A stretch of DNA of 64,000 nt from Achromobacter agilis (lineage in GTDB: Bacteria; Pseudomonadota; Gammaproteobacteria; Burkholderiales; Burkholderiaceae_B). Below the pieces are notes generated by a model. It was not told the DNA's origin. It made no database searches and worked only from the letters and a program-made list of their open reading frames with translations. Of this stretch, positions 34,558 through 43,648 are shown piece after piece (position 1 is the first letter of the stretch; each line of letters starts with the position of its first letter). The position numbers and the translations under genes were made by a program. The stretch is taken from positions 124,001-188,000 of the forward strand of contig NZ_UFQB01000006.1 of the NCBI RefSeq assembly GCF_900496965.1. Direction: 5' to 3'.

Positions 34558-35328
34558 CTAGGGCGCGTCGTGGAAGGATAATTCCAGCCCGACGCGCTTG
34601 CCGCTGCGCACGCGGCTGATGGCGTGCTTCAGATTGGCGCGGTAATCGCCGCTGGCGCCGCGCACAGGCCGGTGCGCGGTGGCGATGAGGGCGGCGTCGC
34701 CGAGCCGCAAGGGCAGCACCATGGGCCGCGACTGCATGCGCGGGCGCTGCTCGGTCATGACGAACTCGCCGCCCGTGAAGTCCTCGCCGGGTTCGGACAG
34801 CAGGGCGATCAATTGCAGGGGAAACACGTGTTCGCCATCGTTGCGCTGGTGCAGCGCCACGTAGCCGTCTTCGTCCAGCTGATTGAGATGCGACAGCGCA
34901 TGCGCCTGGCCGGCCTGTTGGCCTCGCTGCAGAAATCCGGCCAGCTCGCCGGGGTAGCGATAAGCGGAATCCAGCCGCGCGCTCCAGGCGTTGGCGATGG
35001 GAGCGAGATGGCGGTAGAGGGCCTCGCGCCACGCCGCCAGGGGCGCAGGCAGTTCGGCAGGCAGGTAATGGAGGCCGCCCTGGCCCAATCGGCCGCTTGC
35101 CAATGGCGCGCGCCGGAGACCGGTGGCCAGCCGCCCCAGCGCGCGCGCCTGTTCCGCGGCCAGCCATCGCGGCAGGAGGGCATAGCCCTCCGCGTCGAGC
35201 CGCGCGGCGATGGCGGGCCAGTCCAGGCGGTCGATGATGGGCGCGTCCATGTCCACGAGGATCGGGCTTTCGGCGCGGGAGGCGGGCTCCAGGAACAGGT
35301 CGGCCTGCATGGTGTCAGCGCGCGTCAT
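34558..35328 (-). CDS. 2OG-Fe(II) oxygenase paralogue with altered iron site
   Basis: A 256-residue paralogue of the next gene upstream. Alignable regions: ALHQRNDGEHVFPLQLIALL against CLHQDLYGDHMFPLQTAILL in its neighbour, then LSEPGEDFTGGEFVMTE, and the C-terminal HAISRVRSGKRVGLELSFHD. The iron-binding HxD triad member Asp is Arg here (H-Q-R), while the distal His and the Arg that binds 2-oxoglutarate remain. It may be a regulatory partner of its neighbour or use a displaced carboxylate (D two residues on). The start overlaps the end of the upstream gene by 14 bases, so the two are translated together. Confidence 0.75.
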   Translation of the reverse strand: MTRADTMQADLFLEPASRAESPILVDMDAPIIDRLDWPAIAARLDAEGYALLPRWLAAEQARALGRLATGLRRAPLASGRLGQGGLHYLPAELPAPLAAWREALYRHLAPIANAWSARLDSAYRYPGELAGFLQRGQQAGQAHALSHLNQLDEDGYVALHQRNDGEHVFPLQLIALLSEPGEDFTGGEFVMTEQRPRMQSRPMVLPLRLGDAALIATAHRPVRGASGDYRANLKHAISRVRSGKRVGLELSFHDAP

Positions 35329-36037
35329 GGAAGATCACGCCCAACGTATGCCGGTGCCCGCTGAGGAGCCGGCTGACGCCATGGCGCATTGCGACTTTGC
35401 GCATGCCGCTTCGCCTGCCCGGGGCGGGGCGTTGATTCACGGTGAACACCAGGGCGTCGCCCTGGCGCAACGGCAGCACTTGCGCTATCTGCTCGCCCGA
35501 GGAGGTTTCCGTCATGACGAATTCCCCGCCGGTAAAGTCCCTTCCCGGTTCGGACAGGAGGATGGCGGTCTGCAAGGGAAACATGTGGTCGCCGTACAAA
35601 TCCTGGTGCAGGCAGTTGTAGTCGCCTTCGTGATATTCGAGGATCAGGGGCGTGGGGCGACGCTGGCCGGCGAGGTGGCAGCGCGCCAGGAACGCATCCA
35701 GCGTACCGGGGTATTGCAGGTCCATGCCCAGCTCGCGGTTCCAGCGATTGGCGAGCGGCGCGAGACGGGCATAGAGCGCGTGGCGCAGGGTGTCGATCAA
35801 CGCGGGAAGCGGGTAGGAAAAATACTTGTACTCGCCGCGGCCGAAGCCGTGACGTGCCATGACGACGCGGGAACGGTAGCAATCTTCGCGCGGGTACAGC
35901 GCCGCCAGCGCGCGGCATTGCGCGGGGTTGAGCAGTTCGGGCAGCAGGGCGTTGCCATGGCGGTCGAGCGACCGGCCGATGGCTTCCCAATCCCGCTCCT
36001 CGATACTGTGCATGGCGGGAGAAACGCTGGATTTCAT
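35315..36037 (-). CDS. 2OG-Fe(II) oxygenase (Oxygenase-NA-like)
   Basis: A 240-residue dioxygenase resembling the PF09859 'Oxygenase-NA' group, thought to act on nucleic-acid damage. YHEGDYNCLHQDLYGDHMFP contains the HxD iron motif (H-Q-D); the distal His lies in MRHGVSRLLSGHRHTLGVIF together with the 2-oxoglutarate Arg. GRDFTGGEFVMTE is the strand between. First gene of a two-gene operon with a paralogue whose HxD is broken. Substrate assignment is from family only. Confidence 0.8.
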   Translation of the reverse strand: MKSSVSPAMHSIEERDWEAIGRSLDRHGNALLPELLNPAQCRALAALYPREDCYRSRVVMARHGFGRGEYKYFSYPLPALIDTLRHALYARLAPLANRWNRELGMDLQYPGTLDAFLARCHLAGQRRPTPLILEYHEGDYNCLHQDLYGDHMFPLQTAILLSEPGRDFTGGEFVMTETSSGEQIAQVLPLRQGDALVFTVNQRPAPGRRSGMRKVAMRHGVSRLLSGHRHTLGVIFHDAR

Positions 36038-36228
36038 GGTCTTTTACCGGATACTCGTGGGTACGGATCCAGTGTAGATCGCGAACGCCCGCGTGGGACT
36101 CCGCTTCTTGCCATGGTGGATGCTCGGCACGAGCAGGGCCATCCGCATTCGCCGGGCGGCGTAAAGGACGGACAGGATCCGGCCGTCTGACGACGGTCCG
36201 GCCCGGCGCGTGCCGGACCGGCCTTGCC

Positions 36229-37824
36229 TCAGAAACCGACGGCTTGGCCGTCCCGGCGCGAATCCGACGCGGCCACGTAGCCGCCCTGGGGCAGGCGGCA
36301 GATCAGTTGCGCGGAGCCGAATTCCAGGCTGTCGGCGGGCGCCACCGCGACATTGTGGCCGCGGGCGCGCAAGGCATCGACCACATCCGCGGGCAAGTGC
36401 GATTCCACGTTCACGACCGGGCCCTTTTCCACGCGGAAGCGTGGGGCATCGCTCATGGCCTGCGGGTTCTGGCCGAACGCCGCAAGGCGCGTGACCATCT
36501 GCATGTGCCCTTGCGCCTGCATCGAGCCGCCCATGACGCCAAATGACATCAAGGGCTGGCCGCCGCGCGTGACGAACGCGGGGATGATGGTGTGCATCGG
36601 CTTCTTGCGCGGCGCGACCTGATTGACGTGGCCGGGCGTGAGCACGAAATTGAGGCCGCGGTTGTGCAGGCTGATGCCGGTGTCCGGCACGACGACGCCG
36701 GAGCCGAAGCCGTGGTAGTTGGACTGGATGAAAGACACCATGGTGCCATCGGCGTCGGCCGCGGTCAGGTACACCGTGCCGCCGGTGGCCGGCGTGCCCG
36801 CCACCGGCACGCTGGCGCGGTCCATGGAGATCTGGCGCGCGCGTTCGGCCAGGTAGGAACGGTCCAGCAACGCGTTGGCGTCGGTGCGCATGTGGCGCGG
36901 ATCGGCGACGTGATGGTGCAGGTCGGCGAAGGCCAGCTTCATGGCTTCGATGCTGACGTGGTAGTAGTCGGCGCTGTCGCGGCCCATGCTCTCCAGGTCG
37001 AATTGCTCCAGCATGCCCAGCGCCATCAGCGCCGAAATGCCCTGGCCGTTCGGCGGGATCTCGTGCAGCTCGTAGCCGCGGAACGACTGGGAGATGGGCG
37101 TAACCCATTCGGCGCGGTGTTCCGCCAGGTCCGCGGCGCTGAGCGCGCCGCCGGTCTGGCTGGCGAAGTCCGAGATCTTGCGGGCGAGTTCGCCACGGTA
37201 GAAGCTTTCGCCGCCGCTTTCGGCGATGTCACGCAGCGTCTTGCCTTGCGCCGGGAAACGCCACCACTCGCCGGCCTGCGGGGCACGGCCCTGCGGCAGG
37301 AAGGCGGCGGAAAAGCCCGGTTCCTGCGCCAGCTTGGGCGCCTGGGTGGCCCATTGGCGGGCGATGGTGGGCGACACCGCAAAGCCCTCTTCAGCGTAGG
37401 CGATGGCGGGTTCGAACAGCTTGGCGAAAGGCAGTTTGCCGAAGCGGTCGGACAAGGCCTTCCAGCCGGCCACCTGGCCCGGCACGGTGACCGTTCCCCA
37501 GCCGGTGGCGGGCATCGCGTCGCGGCCGCCGAAGTATTCCGGGGTCCACGCGGCGGGCGCGCAGCCGCTGGAATTCAGGCCATGCAGGCGGCCGTCGTGC
37601 CAGACCAGCGCGAACATGTCGCCGCCGATGCCGTTCATGACGGGCTCGAGCACCGTCAGCGCGATCGCGGTTGCGATAGCGCTGTCGACCGCGTTGCCGC
37701 CGGCCAGCAGCATGCGCAGGCCGGCCTGCGCCGCCAGGGGCTGGCTGGTCGCGACCGCGTTGGCGGCCAGGACCGGCATTTTTTTGGAGGCGTAGGGAAA
37801 AGACCAATCGAAGGGGGAGGACAT
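36229..37824 (-). CDS. Gamma-glutamyltransferase-like Ntn hydrolase, non-exported
   Basis: A 531-residue member of the gamma-glutamyltransferase family. Autocleavage site with nucleophilic Thr: PATGGTVYLTAADADGTMVS near residue 348; then SNYHGFGSGVVVPDTGISLH and GGQPLMSFGVMGGSMQAQG. There is no signal peptide (starts MSSPFDWSFPYASKK), unlike the periplasmic Ggt, so this is the cytoplasmic YwrD-like type. It lies 24 bases behind a Bug receptor gene, suggesting that the imported ligand is a gamma-glutamyl or acylated amino-acid compound (inference). Confidence 0.87.
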   Translation of the reverse strand: MSSPFDWSFPYASKKMPVLAANAVATSQPLAAQAGLRMLLAGGNAVDSAIATAIALTVLEPVMNGIGGDMFALVWHDGRLHGLNSSGCAPAAWTPEYFGGRDAMPATGWGTVTVPGQVAGWKALSDRFGKLPFAKLFEPAIAYAEEGFAVSPTIARQWATQAPKLAQEPGFSAAFLPQGRAPQAGEWWRFPAQGKTLRDIAESGGESFYRGELARKISDFASQTGGALSAADLAEHRAEWVTPISQSFRGYELHEIPPNGQGISALMALGMLEQFDLESMGRDSADYYHVSIEAMKLAFADLHHHVADPRHMRTDANALLDRSYLAERARQISMDRASVPVAGTPATGGTVYLTAADADGTMVSFIQSNYHGFGSGVVVPDTGISLHNRGLNFVLTPGHVNQVAPRKKPMHTIIPAFVTRGGQPLMSFGVMGGSMQAQGHMQMVTRLAAFGQNPQAMSDAPRFRVEKGPVVNVESHLPADVVDALRARGHNVAVAPADSLEFGSAQLICRLPQGGYVAASDSRRDGQAVGF

Positions 37825-37848
37825 GGGTACTGGAGCTCGTCGGGAAAA

Positions 37849-38823
37849 TTACTGCGGGGTGATGCCGGCCTGGTCGATCAGCTGCTTGGTGCGCGGGATT
37901 TCGGCCTTGATGAAGGCTGCGAATTCTTCGCGGCTGCCGCCACGGGGCTCGGCGCCGGTTTCCGCCAGCTTACTGCGCAGCGCGGGATCGGCAAGCACTT
38001 TGTTGACCGCGCGGTTGAGCTTGTCGAGCACCGGGGCGGGCGTGCCTTCGGGCGCCACCAGGCCGTACCAGGGCGCGATGTCGTAGCCGGCGTAGCCCTG
38101 TTCAGCGATCGTGGGGATGTCGGGCGCCAGCGCCGAACGTTTGGAATTGGACATGCCCAGCGCCAGCAGCGCGCCGCTCTTGGCTTGCGGCAGCCCCGTC
38201 ATGATGGTGTCGAAGTACATCGACACCTGGCCGCTCAGCAGCGCGGGGATAGCCTCGCCCGCGCCCTTGTAGGGCACGTGCAGGATATCGATGCCGGCCA
38301 CGGACTTGAGCATTTCGCCGGCCATGTGCGAGGTGGTGCCGGTGCCGAACGAGGCATAGGTGAGCTTGCCAGGATTGGCGCGGGCGTAGGCGACCATTTC
38401 CGGCAGTGTCTTGAAGGGTTGTGACGGATTGGCCAGCAGGATGTTGGGCGTGTAGGCCACCATCGATACCAGCTCGAAGGCGTCGGGGTCGTAGGCCAGG
38501 CGCTTTTGCAGATAGCGGTTGGTCACGATGGCGGCCGGGCCGCCCATCAGCAGCGTGTAGCCGTCCGGCGCGGAGCGCGCGACCGAGGCGCTGCCGATGG
38601 CGGCGGCGGCGCCCGGGCGCGCCTCCACGACAAAGGGCTGGCCCAGTTCCGTCGACAGCGCCGCGCCCAGCTGGCGCGAGATCAAATCGGTTGCGGAGCC
38701 GGCCTGGAAGGGCACGACGATGCGTACGGGATGCTGCGGCCAATCGGTGGCCTGGGCGCCGGCCTGGGCCGCGAAGGCCAAGGCGGCGGCGCCTGCGAGC
38801 GCCTGGATGAAACGGAACTTCAT
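37849..38823 (-). CDS. Bug/TctC-family periplasmic solute receptor
   Basis: A 324-residue Bug receptor. Signal peptide about 1-25 (ALAGAAALAFAAQAGAQA). Motifs DWPQHPVRIVVPFQAGSATD, VEARPGAAAAIGSASV and ILHVPYKGAGEAIPALLSG. The usual ENRPGAGG loop is altered to EARPGAAA. First gene of an operon with the gamma-glutamyltransferase; a GntR regulator gene is divergent. Confidence 0.9.
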   Translation of the reverse strand: MKFRFIQALAGAAALAFAAQAGAQATDWPQHPVRIVVPFQAGSATDLISRQLGAALSTELGQPFVVEARPGAAAAIGSASVARSAPDGYTLLMGGPAAIVTNRYLQKRLAYDPDAFELVSMVAYTPNILLANPSQPFKTLPEMVAYARANPGKLTYASFGTGTTSHMAGEMLKSVAGIDILHVPYKGAGEAIPALLSGQVSMYFDTIMTGLPQAKSGALLALGMSNSKRSALAPDIPTIAEQGYAGYDIAPWYGLVAPEGTPAPVLDKLNRAVNKVLADPALRSKLAETGAEPRGGSREEFAAFIKAEIPRTKQLIDQAGITPQ

Positions 38824-38906
38824 GGATTCCCCTTGATCGCGTTATGGAAAGCGTGGGGAGGATTAGACGCAAAGCGTGGCCCGGCAACCATTAGTATTTG
38901 CATTCA

Positions 38907-38922
38907 TGGATCACTGGATCCA
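38907..38922. promoter_or_regulatory. Tandem TGGATCAC/TGGATCCA, candidate GntR operator
   Basis: TGGATCAC and TGGATCCA stand in tandem, the second being palindromic, between the divergent Bug (start 38823) and GntR (start 38996) genes. Placement fits an operator bound by the GntR protein; not verifiable here. Confidence 0.35.
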
Positions 38923-38995
38923 ATTTGTGTTATTTTTACATTTATCTATCATGGCGGCTTCCTTAATGTGAGCTGGCCCTAGCGTTGGGACGACG

Positions 38996-39652
38996 ATGCT
39001 GCAATTTCAGAAGACAGCGATGAGCGCCGAAGACGAGGCATACCTGCATCTGCAGCGGGAGATCCGGCTTGGGCGCTACGCGCCCGGCCAGCGCCTGGTG
39101 CCCGAGGTCGTGGCCGCCGAGATCGGCACCAGCCGCATGCCGGTGCGGGGCGCGCTGCGCCGTCTGGCCTCCGAAGGTCTGGTCGAAATCCGTGCCAACC
39201 GCGGCGCGGTGGTGCGGGGCCTGAACCAGCAGGAAATGCTGGAAGTGTTTGAAATGCGCTCGGTGCTGGAAGGCCTGGCCATGCGCAACGCGGTGCTGCA
39301 TATGAATGCCGAGCACATCCGCCGCCTGTCGAACTCTCTGGAATTGCTGGAGCAGGGGCCAGGCGAGGACCTGGACTGGACGACCGCGCACCGCGAATTC
39401 CATGAATACCTCTGTAGTTTCTGCCAGCAGCCGCGCCTGCTGCGCCAGCTGTCCGAACTGCATTCCGTCGTCGAACCCTATATGCGCCTGTGGGCGGCCC
39501 AGCCCGGACGTGTGCTGCGCGTGCGCGAATCGCACCAGGAACTGATCGACGCTTTGCGCACGCGCGACCCGGGGCGCTGCGAAGCGGCAATGCGGCAACA
39601 CGTGCTGAATACCGTGCCCGCCCTGCAGGCATTCCTGGAGCAGGCGGGCTAG
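38996..39652 (+). CDS. GntR-family regulator (FadR/FCD subfamily)
   Basis: A 218-residue regulator. Winged helix-turn-helix at residues 10-75 (GRYAPGQRLVPEVVAAEIGT then SRMPVRGALRRLASEGLVEI) and an all-helical FCD ligand domain (about 85-210: EMRSVLEGLAMRNAVLHM, FHEYLCSFCQQPRLLRQL, ESHQELIDALRTRDPGR). FCD regulators usually sense carboxylic acids, bound with a metal. Divergent from the Bug-gamma-glutamyltransferase operon, its probable target. An ATG at 39020 is an alternative start. Confidence 0.9.
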   Translation: MLQFQKTAMSAEDEAYLHLQREIRLGRYAPGQRLVPEVVAAEIGTSRMPVRGALRRLASEGLVEIRANRGAVVRGLNQQEMLEVFEMRSVLEGLAMRNAVLHMNAEHIRRLSNSLELLEQGPGEDLDWTTAHREFHEYLCSFCQQPRLLRQLSELHSVVEPYMRLWAAQPGRVLRVRESHQELIDALRTRDPGRCEAAMRQHVLNTVPALQAFLEQAG

Positions 39653-39704
39653 GGCAGGCAGCCTTGCTTTAGACTGGGGCCATCGCATCGAGCCGAGCCC
39701 CGCC

Positions 39705-40196
39705 ATGACCGAATCCGCCGCCACCCTGATCCGCCGCTTGGACCTGTTGCCGCACCCTGAAGGCGGCCACTACCGCGAAACTTATCGGTCAGCCGACGCC
39801 GTGGTGCGCGCCGACGGCGCACGCCGGGCGGCCAGCACCGCCATCTATTACCTGTTGTGCGACGGCGCCTGGTCCACTTGGCACCGCATCCGCGCCGACG
39901 AGCTTTGGCATTTCCATGCCGGTTCGCCGCTGCATGTCCATGTGCTGGCGCCTGGCGGCGGCTACCAGTGCCTGCGGCTGGGCAACACGCTGGAGGACGC
40001 GGGCGCCGAGTTCCAGGCCGTCGTGGCGGCCGGCAGTTGGTTCGCCGCCGAGCTGGCCGAACCGGACGGCTATGCGCTGGCCGGCTGCACCGTCGCGCCC
40101 GGCTTCGAATTCAGTGAGTTCGAGCTGGCCGACGCCAGCGAGCTTCGGCGCCAATATCCCGGGCAGGCCGACCTGATCGCGCGCCTGGCGCGCTAG
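39705..40196 (+). CDS. Cupin_5 / DUF985 protein
   Basis: A 163-residue cupin of the DUF985 group. Signature LLPHPEGGHYRETYRS near the N terminus, IYYLLCDGAWSTWHRIRADE and LWHFHAGSPLHVHVL in the barrel, and GCTVAPGFEFSEFEL near the end. The family is thought to include sugar or keto-acid binding proteins; no activity assigned. Its stop abuts that of the convergent transporter gene with no spacer. Confidence 0.85.
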   Translation: MTESAATLIRRLDLLPHPEGGHYRETYRSADAVVRADGARRAASTAIYYLLCDGAWSTWHRIRADELWHFHAGSPLHVHVLAPGGGYQCLRLGNTLEDAGAEFQAVVAAGSWFAAELAEPDGYALAGCTVAPGFEFSEFELADASELRRQYPGQADLIARLAR

Positions 40197-41114
40197 TCAG
40201 CCGGCGCCTTCCGTGCCCGGCGCGGCGGTCCGCGGCTTTTTCCTGCGGGAGAACTTGGCCTCGCTGGCGAGGACGCCGGCGACGATGAGGCCGGCGCCTA
40301 CCAGCGCAAGCGCCGGCAGCCGGTCGCCGGCCAGGCGTCCCACGATGCCTCCCCACACGGGTTCGCCCGCGTAGATGACGGTGGCTCGCGTGGGCGAGAC
40401 GGACTTCTGCGCCCAGTTCATGGTCAGCTGGATGATGGCGCTGGCCAGCCCCAGGCCGATGGCCGCGCCGGCCCACAGCCACGAGAACGCGGGCACGGAT
40501 TCCCCCATGAGCGGCATCAGGGCGAAAGAGATCAGGCCCGCCGTCAGCAGCTGCACGGCGGTGACGCGGCGGCTGTCCACCGACTTGGCGAACAGGCCGA
40601 TCAGGATGATTTCAGCGGCGATGGCGGCCGCCCCGGCCAGCGTCGCGGCTTCGCCCGCGCTGAAGCTCAGGGCGCCGGCCTGCGGGCCGGCCAGCAGGAT
40701 CAGGCCGGTGAAGGCCAGCGCCACGCCCACCCAGCTCATCAGGCCGGGCGGCTTCTTCAATACGGCCCATTGCAGCAACGGCACGATGGGTACGTACAGC
40801 GCGGTGATGAAGGCCGACTGGCTGCTGGAGATGGTCTGCAATCCGTAGGTCTGCAGGAAGTAGCCCAGGAACAAGGCGCTGCCGATGGCGATGCCGGCGC
40901 CGATCTCGCGGCGGGTAATCGCCGCCATGCGCTTGCGGAACAGCAGCAGCGCCATGCCGCCCGCGATGGTGAAGCGCACGCCTACGAAGAACAGCGGTCC
41001 GCTATGCTGCATGGCGATATGGATGATGAGGAAGGTGCTTCCCCACAGCATGGTGACCAGCACCAGGGCGATTTCCTGGCGCGACAGGGCGAACATCGAT
41101 GTCTTGGGTGTCAC
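40197..41114 (-). CDS. EamA-family (DMT) transporter
   Basis: A 305-residue membrane protein with ten predicted spans in two EamA repeats (TMLWGSTFLIIHIAMQ in the first, GVALAFTGLILLAGPQAG closing it, AGEPVWGGIVGRLAG in the second). Drug/metabolite superfamily exporters move amino acids, nucleosides or metabolites; substrate unknown. The C-terminal tail is basic (KFSRRKKPRTA). Monocistronic. Confidence 0.87.
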   Translation of the reverse strand: MTPKTSMFALSRQEIALVLVTMLWGSTFLIIHIAMQHSGPLFFVGVRFTIAGGMALLLFRKRMAAITRREIGAGIAIGSALFLGYFLQTYGLQTISSSQSAFITALYVPIVPLLQWAVLKKPPGLMSWVGVALAFTGLILLAGPQAGALSFSAGEAATLAGAAAIAAEIILIGLFAKSVDSRRVTAVQLLTAGLISFALMPLMGESVPAFSWLWAGAAIGLGLASAIIQLTMNWAQKSVSPTRATVIYAGEPVWGGIVGRLAGDRLPALALVGAGLIVAGVLASEAKFSRRKKPRTAAPGTEGAG

Positions 41115-41387
41115 GGCTTGTTTCGAGTGCTACGAGTGTGGGCAATATACTGCGCCGCGCCAGCCTGGGTGGCCGTTCACCGAACAGGTTTTGGCGGCCT
41201 CCCTCTTTTCCGCATATAGCGGGGAGTAATATGACGCGTCCGGCGGTCGGTGGCCGCCGGAAAAAAAGCCGATTCGCGTCTTGTCCTTCCCGCTTGCCGT
41301 CAGCTGCGCCCTTGCGCGCGCTTCCGGCCTCGTTCACGAAGCCGGGCGCGCAAGCGGCCACAAAGAAGATATCGAGGAGAAGCACAC

Positions 41388-42656
41388 GTGGACAAGCAAG
41401 AGTCGGGCGGCTGGTATTTCGGCTGGAATATCGTAGGCGCCGCTGCGGTACTCACCCTGTTGACCGTCGGCCTGCGCATGAGCATCGGGCCGTTCTTCCT
41501 GCCCATGGCGGAAAGCATGGGCTTCACGCGCAGCACACTGTCCGGCATCGTGGCGGTCGGCATGCTTTGCTATGGCCTGGGCATGCCGGTGGCGGGATAC
41601 CTGGTCAACACGCAGGGAACGCGCTTCGTGCTGCTCGCGGGGACGGCCATCGTCGTCGCATCGTCCATCTGGGCTGTATTCGCCAGCGGGCCCATCGAGT
41701 TCCTGCTGTCCTTCGGCGTGGCCCTGTCGATCGGCCTGGCATTCACCAGCCCGGTGGCGCTGACGCCGGTGATCAGCCGCTGGTTCACGCGCCAGCGCGG
41801 TATGGCGCTGTTCTTCCTGTCCACCGGGTCCATGGCCGGCATCGCGCTGATGACACCCGCGCTGACCTTCTCCATCTCCGCGGTGGGGTGGAAGGAAACG
41901 CTGGTGGGGTTCTCGGTGCTGTTTGCCCTGCTGACGGTGCCGATGGCGCTTTTCGTCATGCGCGACGAGGCCCCTGAGCACACGGACCTGCTGCCTCACC
42001 AGATCGTGGGCAAGACGCGAGGCGCCAAGCCCGCTTCCAGGCAAGCCGCGCCCAATGTGCGCGCTGCCCTGCGTTCGCTGCCGTTCTGGCAGGTGGCGCT
42101 GGGGCTGTTCGCCTGTGGGTTCAGCATGAATCTGCTGGGCACGCATGGGGTGCCGATGCTGATGGACCACGGCTTCGACGCCACCACCAGTTCGCTGGGC
42201 ATCGGCCTGATCGGCCTGGTGGCGATCTTCAGCACGCTGGTCCTGGGCCGGCTGTCCGACCAGGTCGAGCGCCGCAATATTCTCGCCACCATCTACCTGG
42301 TGCGGGGGCTGGGGTTCTTCGCGCTGGTCATGGTGGGCGCGCATTGGGAGCTCTACGCCGCGGCCACCATCGGCGGCGTCGTGTGGGCCGGCAGCATCGC
42401 CCTGTCGTCCGCGATCCTGGCCGACGTCTATGGCATCCGTCTGGTAGGGGTGCTGTACGGCCTGGCCTACCTGGGGCACCAGGTGGGCGGCATGATCAGT
42501 TCATGGCTGGGCGGATGGGCCTTCGAGGCCTTCGGCACGCATTGGGTCGCCTTCGGTTCGGCCGGGGTGCTGCTGCTGGCGGCGGCGCTGATTTCCCTGC
42601 GCCTGCCCGGGCGAGGCCTGCCGCGCGGGCAGGTGGCCGCCGCCGGCGGCAACTGA
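41388..42656 (+). CDS. MFS transporter (oxalate/monocarboxylate-like)
   Basis: A 422-residue major-facilitator protein with 12 spans. Loop motifs: RWFTRQRGMALFFLSTGSMA between helices 4 and 5 and VLGRLSDQVERRNIL between helices 8 and 9. This pattern suits the OFA/monocarboxylate group. I take the GTG at 41388, preceded by TCGAGGAGAAGCACAC; the frame further upstream is Arg-rich and unconserved. Substrate not visible. Convergent with the dehydrogenase gene, 5 bases apart. Confidence 0.87.
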   Translation: MDKQESGGWYFGWNIVGAAAVLTLLTVGLRMSIGPFFLPMAESMGFTRSTLSGIVAVGMLCYGLGMPVAGYLVNTQGTRFVLLAGTAIVVASSIWAVFASGPIEFLLSFGVALSIGLAFTSPVALTPVISRWFTRQRGMALFFLSTGSMAGIALMTPALTFSISAVGWKETLVGFSVLFALLTVPMALFVMRDEAPEHTDLLPHQIVGKTRGAKPASRQAAPNVRAALRSLPFWQVALGLFACGFSMNLLGTHGVPMLMDHGFDATTSSLGIGLIGLVAIFSTLVLGRLSDQVERRNILATIYLVRGLGFFALVMVGAHWELYAAATIGGVVWAGSIALSSAILADVYGIRLVGVLYGLAYLGHQVGGMISSWLGGWAFEAFGTHWVAFGSAGVLLLAAALISLRLPGRGLPRGQVAAAGGN

Positions 42657-42661
42657 TCCGG

Positions 42662-43534
42662 CTAGCGGTCTTTCAGCAGCGACACCAGTTCGGGCACGTA
42701 GCGTTCTCCGCCGCCCTGCGTTACGGCCTGGTCGAAGGTGTGCTGCACGGCCGCGCCGATTTCCCGCACCGCGCCCGTCTCGGCGGCCATGGTGTTGTAG
42801 TAGGACAGGTCTTTCTGCGCGTTCGACATGAAGAACCGCAGCGATGACGGGTCCTGCTCCAGCAGATAGGGCTTGATGCGCTCCAGCGCCACGCCGCCGC
42901 CGCCGCCCTTGGTCAGCACATCGGCGAACACGGCGGGATCGATATCCGCGCGCAACGCGCAGGCCGCGGCTTCCGACAGCAGGGCGACCACGCCCAGCGA
43001 CACGTAGTTGTGCAGCAGCTTCATGCGGTGGCCGGCGCCGACAGGGCCGGCGTGCGTGATGTTTTCGGCAAAGCAGGCCAGCAGCGGCTTGCACTCCTCG
43101 AACAGGGCGGGTTCGCCGCCGACCAGCAGATTGAGCCGGCCTTCGGCGGCCTCTTTCGGGGTGCGCGTCATCGGCGCGTCCAGGAAGCGGCCACCGGCTT
43201 CGGTAACCGCCTGCGCCACCTTCACGGTGGAGGAGGGGATGGCGGTGGAGCAATCGATGATGACCGTGCCGGGGCGGATGCCTTCCAGCACGCCGCCCGG
43301 CGACAGCAGCACGGCTTCGACCTGCGGGCTGCCGGTGACGCACAGGATGATTACGTCGGACTGCGCGGCCAGCGTGGCGCCATCGGCGACGCTGGCCGCA
43401 CCGGCGGCCTTGAGCGCGTCCAGAGGCTGGTTGCCCGGGTGCTCCAGTACTGTCAGCGCGTGACCGTGCTTGACCAGATTGCTTGCGATGCCATGGCCCA
43501 TGAGGCCAATTCCAACCATGCCGACTTTCGCCAT
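42662..43534 (-). CDS. 3-hydroxyisobutyrate dehydrogenase-family NAD(P) oxidoreductase
   Basis: A 290-residue beta-hydroxyacid dehydrogenase. N-terminal Rossmann motif VGMVGIGLMGHGIASNLVKH, substrate loop DAPMTRTPKEAAEGRLNLLV (the DAPVSGG element is replaced by DAPMTRTP), and catalytic Lys in GAGHRMKLLHNYVSLG. Members reduce or oxidise 3-hydroxy acids or semialdehydes such as tartronate semialdehyde; the changed substrate loop hints at an unusual substrate. Monocistronic. Confidence 0.87.
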   Translation of the reverse strand: MAKVGMVGIGLMGHGIASNLVKHGHALTVLEHPGNQPLDALKAAGAASVADGATLAAQSDVIILCVTGSPQVEAVLLSPGGVLEGIRPGTVIIDCSTAIPSSTVKVAQAVTEAGGRFLDAPMTRTPKEAAEGRLNLLVGGEPALFEECKPLLACFAENITHAGPVGAGHRMKLLHNYVSLGVVALLSEAAACALRADIDPAVFADVLTKGGGGGVALERIKPYLLEQDPSSLRFFMSNAQKDLSYYNTMAAETGAVREIGAAVQHTFDQAVTQGGGERYVPELVSLLKDR

Positions 43535-43622
43535 CTTCTAGTGCTCCTGCCATGTAAGGGTGCTTGTTATCGCGTAAATCTTACTCCGACTTGCGGGCGG
43601 CTCAGGGCCTGCTTCGAATATG

Positions 43623-43648
43623 CCGAAAGAAGCCTTCGAATCTTTCGG
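43623..43648. promoter_or_regulatory. Inverted repeat CCGAAAG-N12-CTTTCGG, candidate operator
   Basis: A perfect 7-bp inverted repeat with a 12-base spacer that contains TTCGAAT; TTCGAAT also occurs just before it at 43612-43618. It lies 110 bases upstream of the DUF35 gene, the first gene of the catabolic cluster, and is followed by a run of nine G (43656-43664). Confidence 0.4.

Noticed and set aside
36592..38424. A 610-codon plus-strand frame opposite gamma-glutamyltransferase and Bug genes
   Set aside because: Same antisense artefact; composition is Gly/Arg/Ala/Val-rich with no family pattern.
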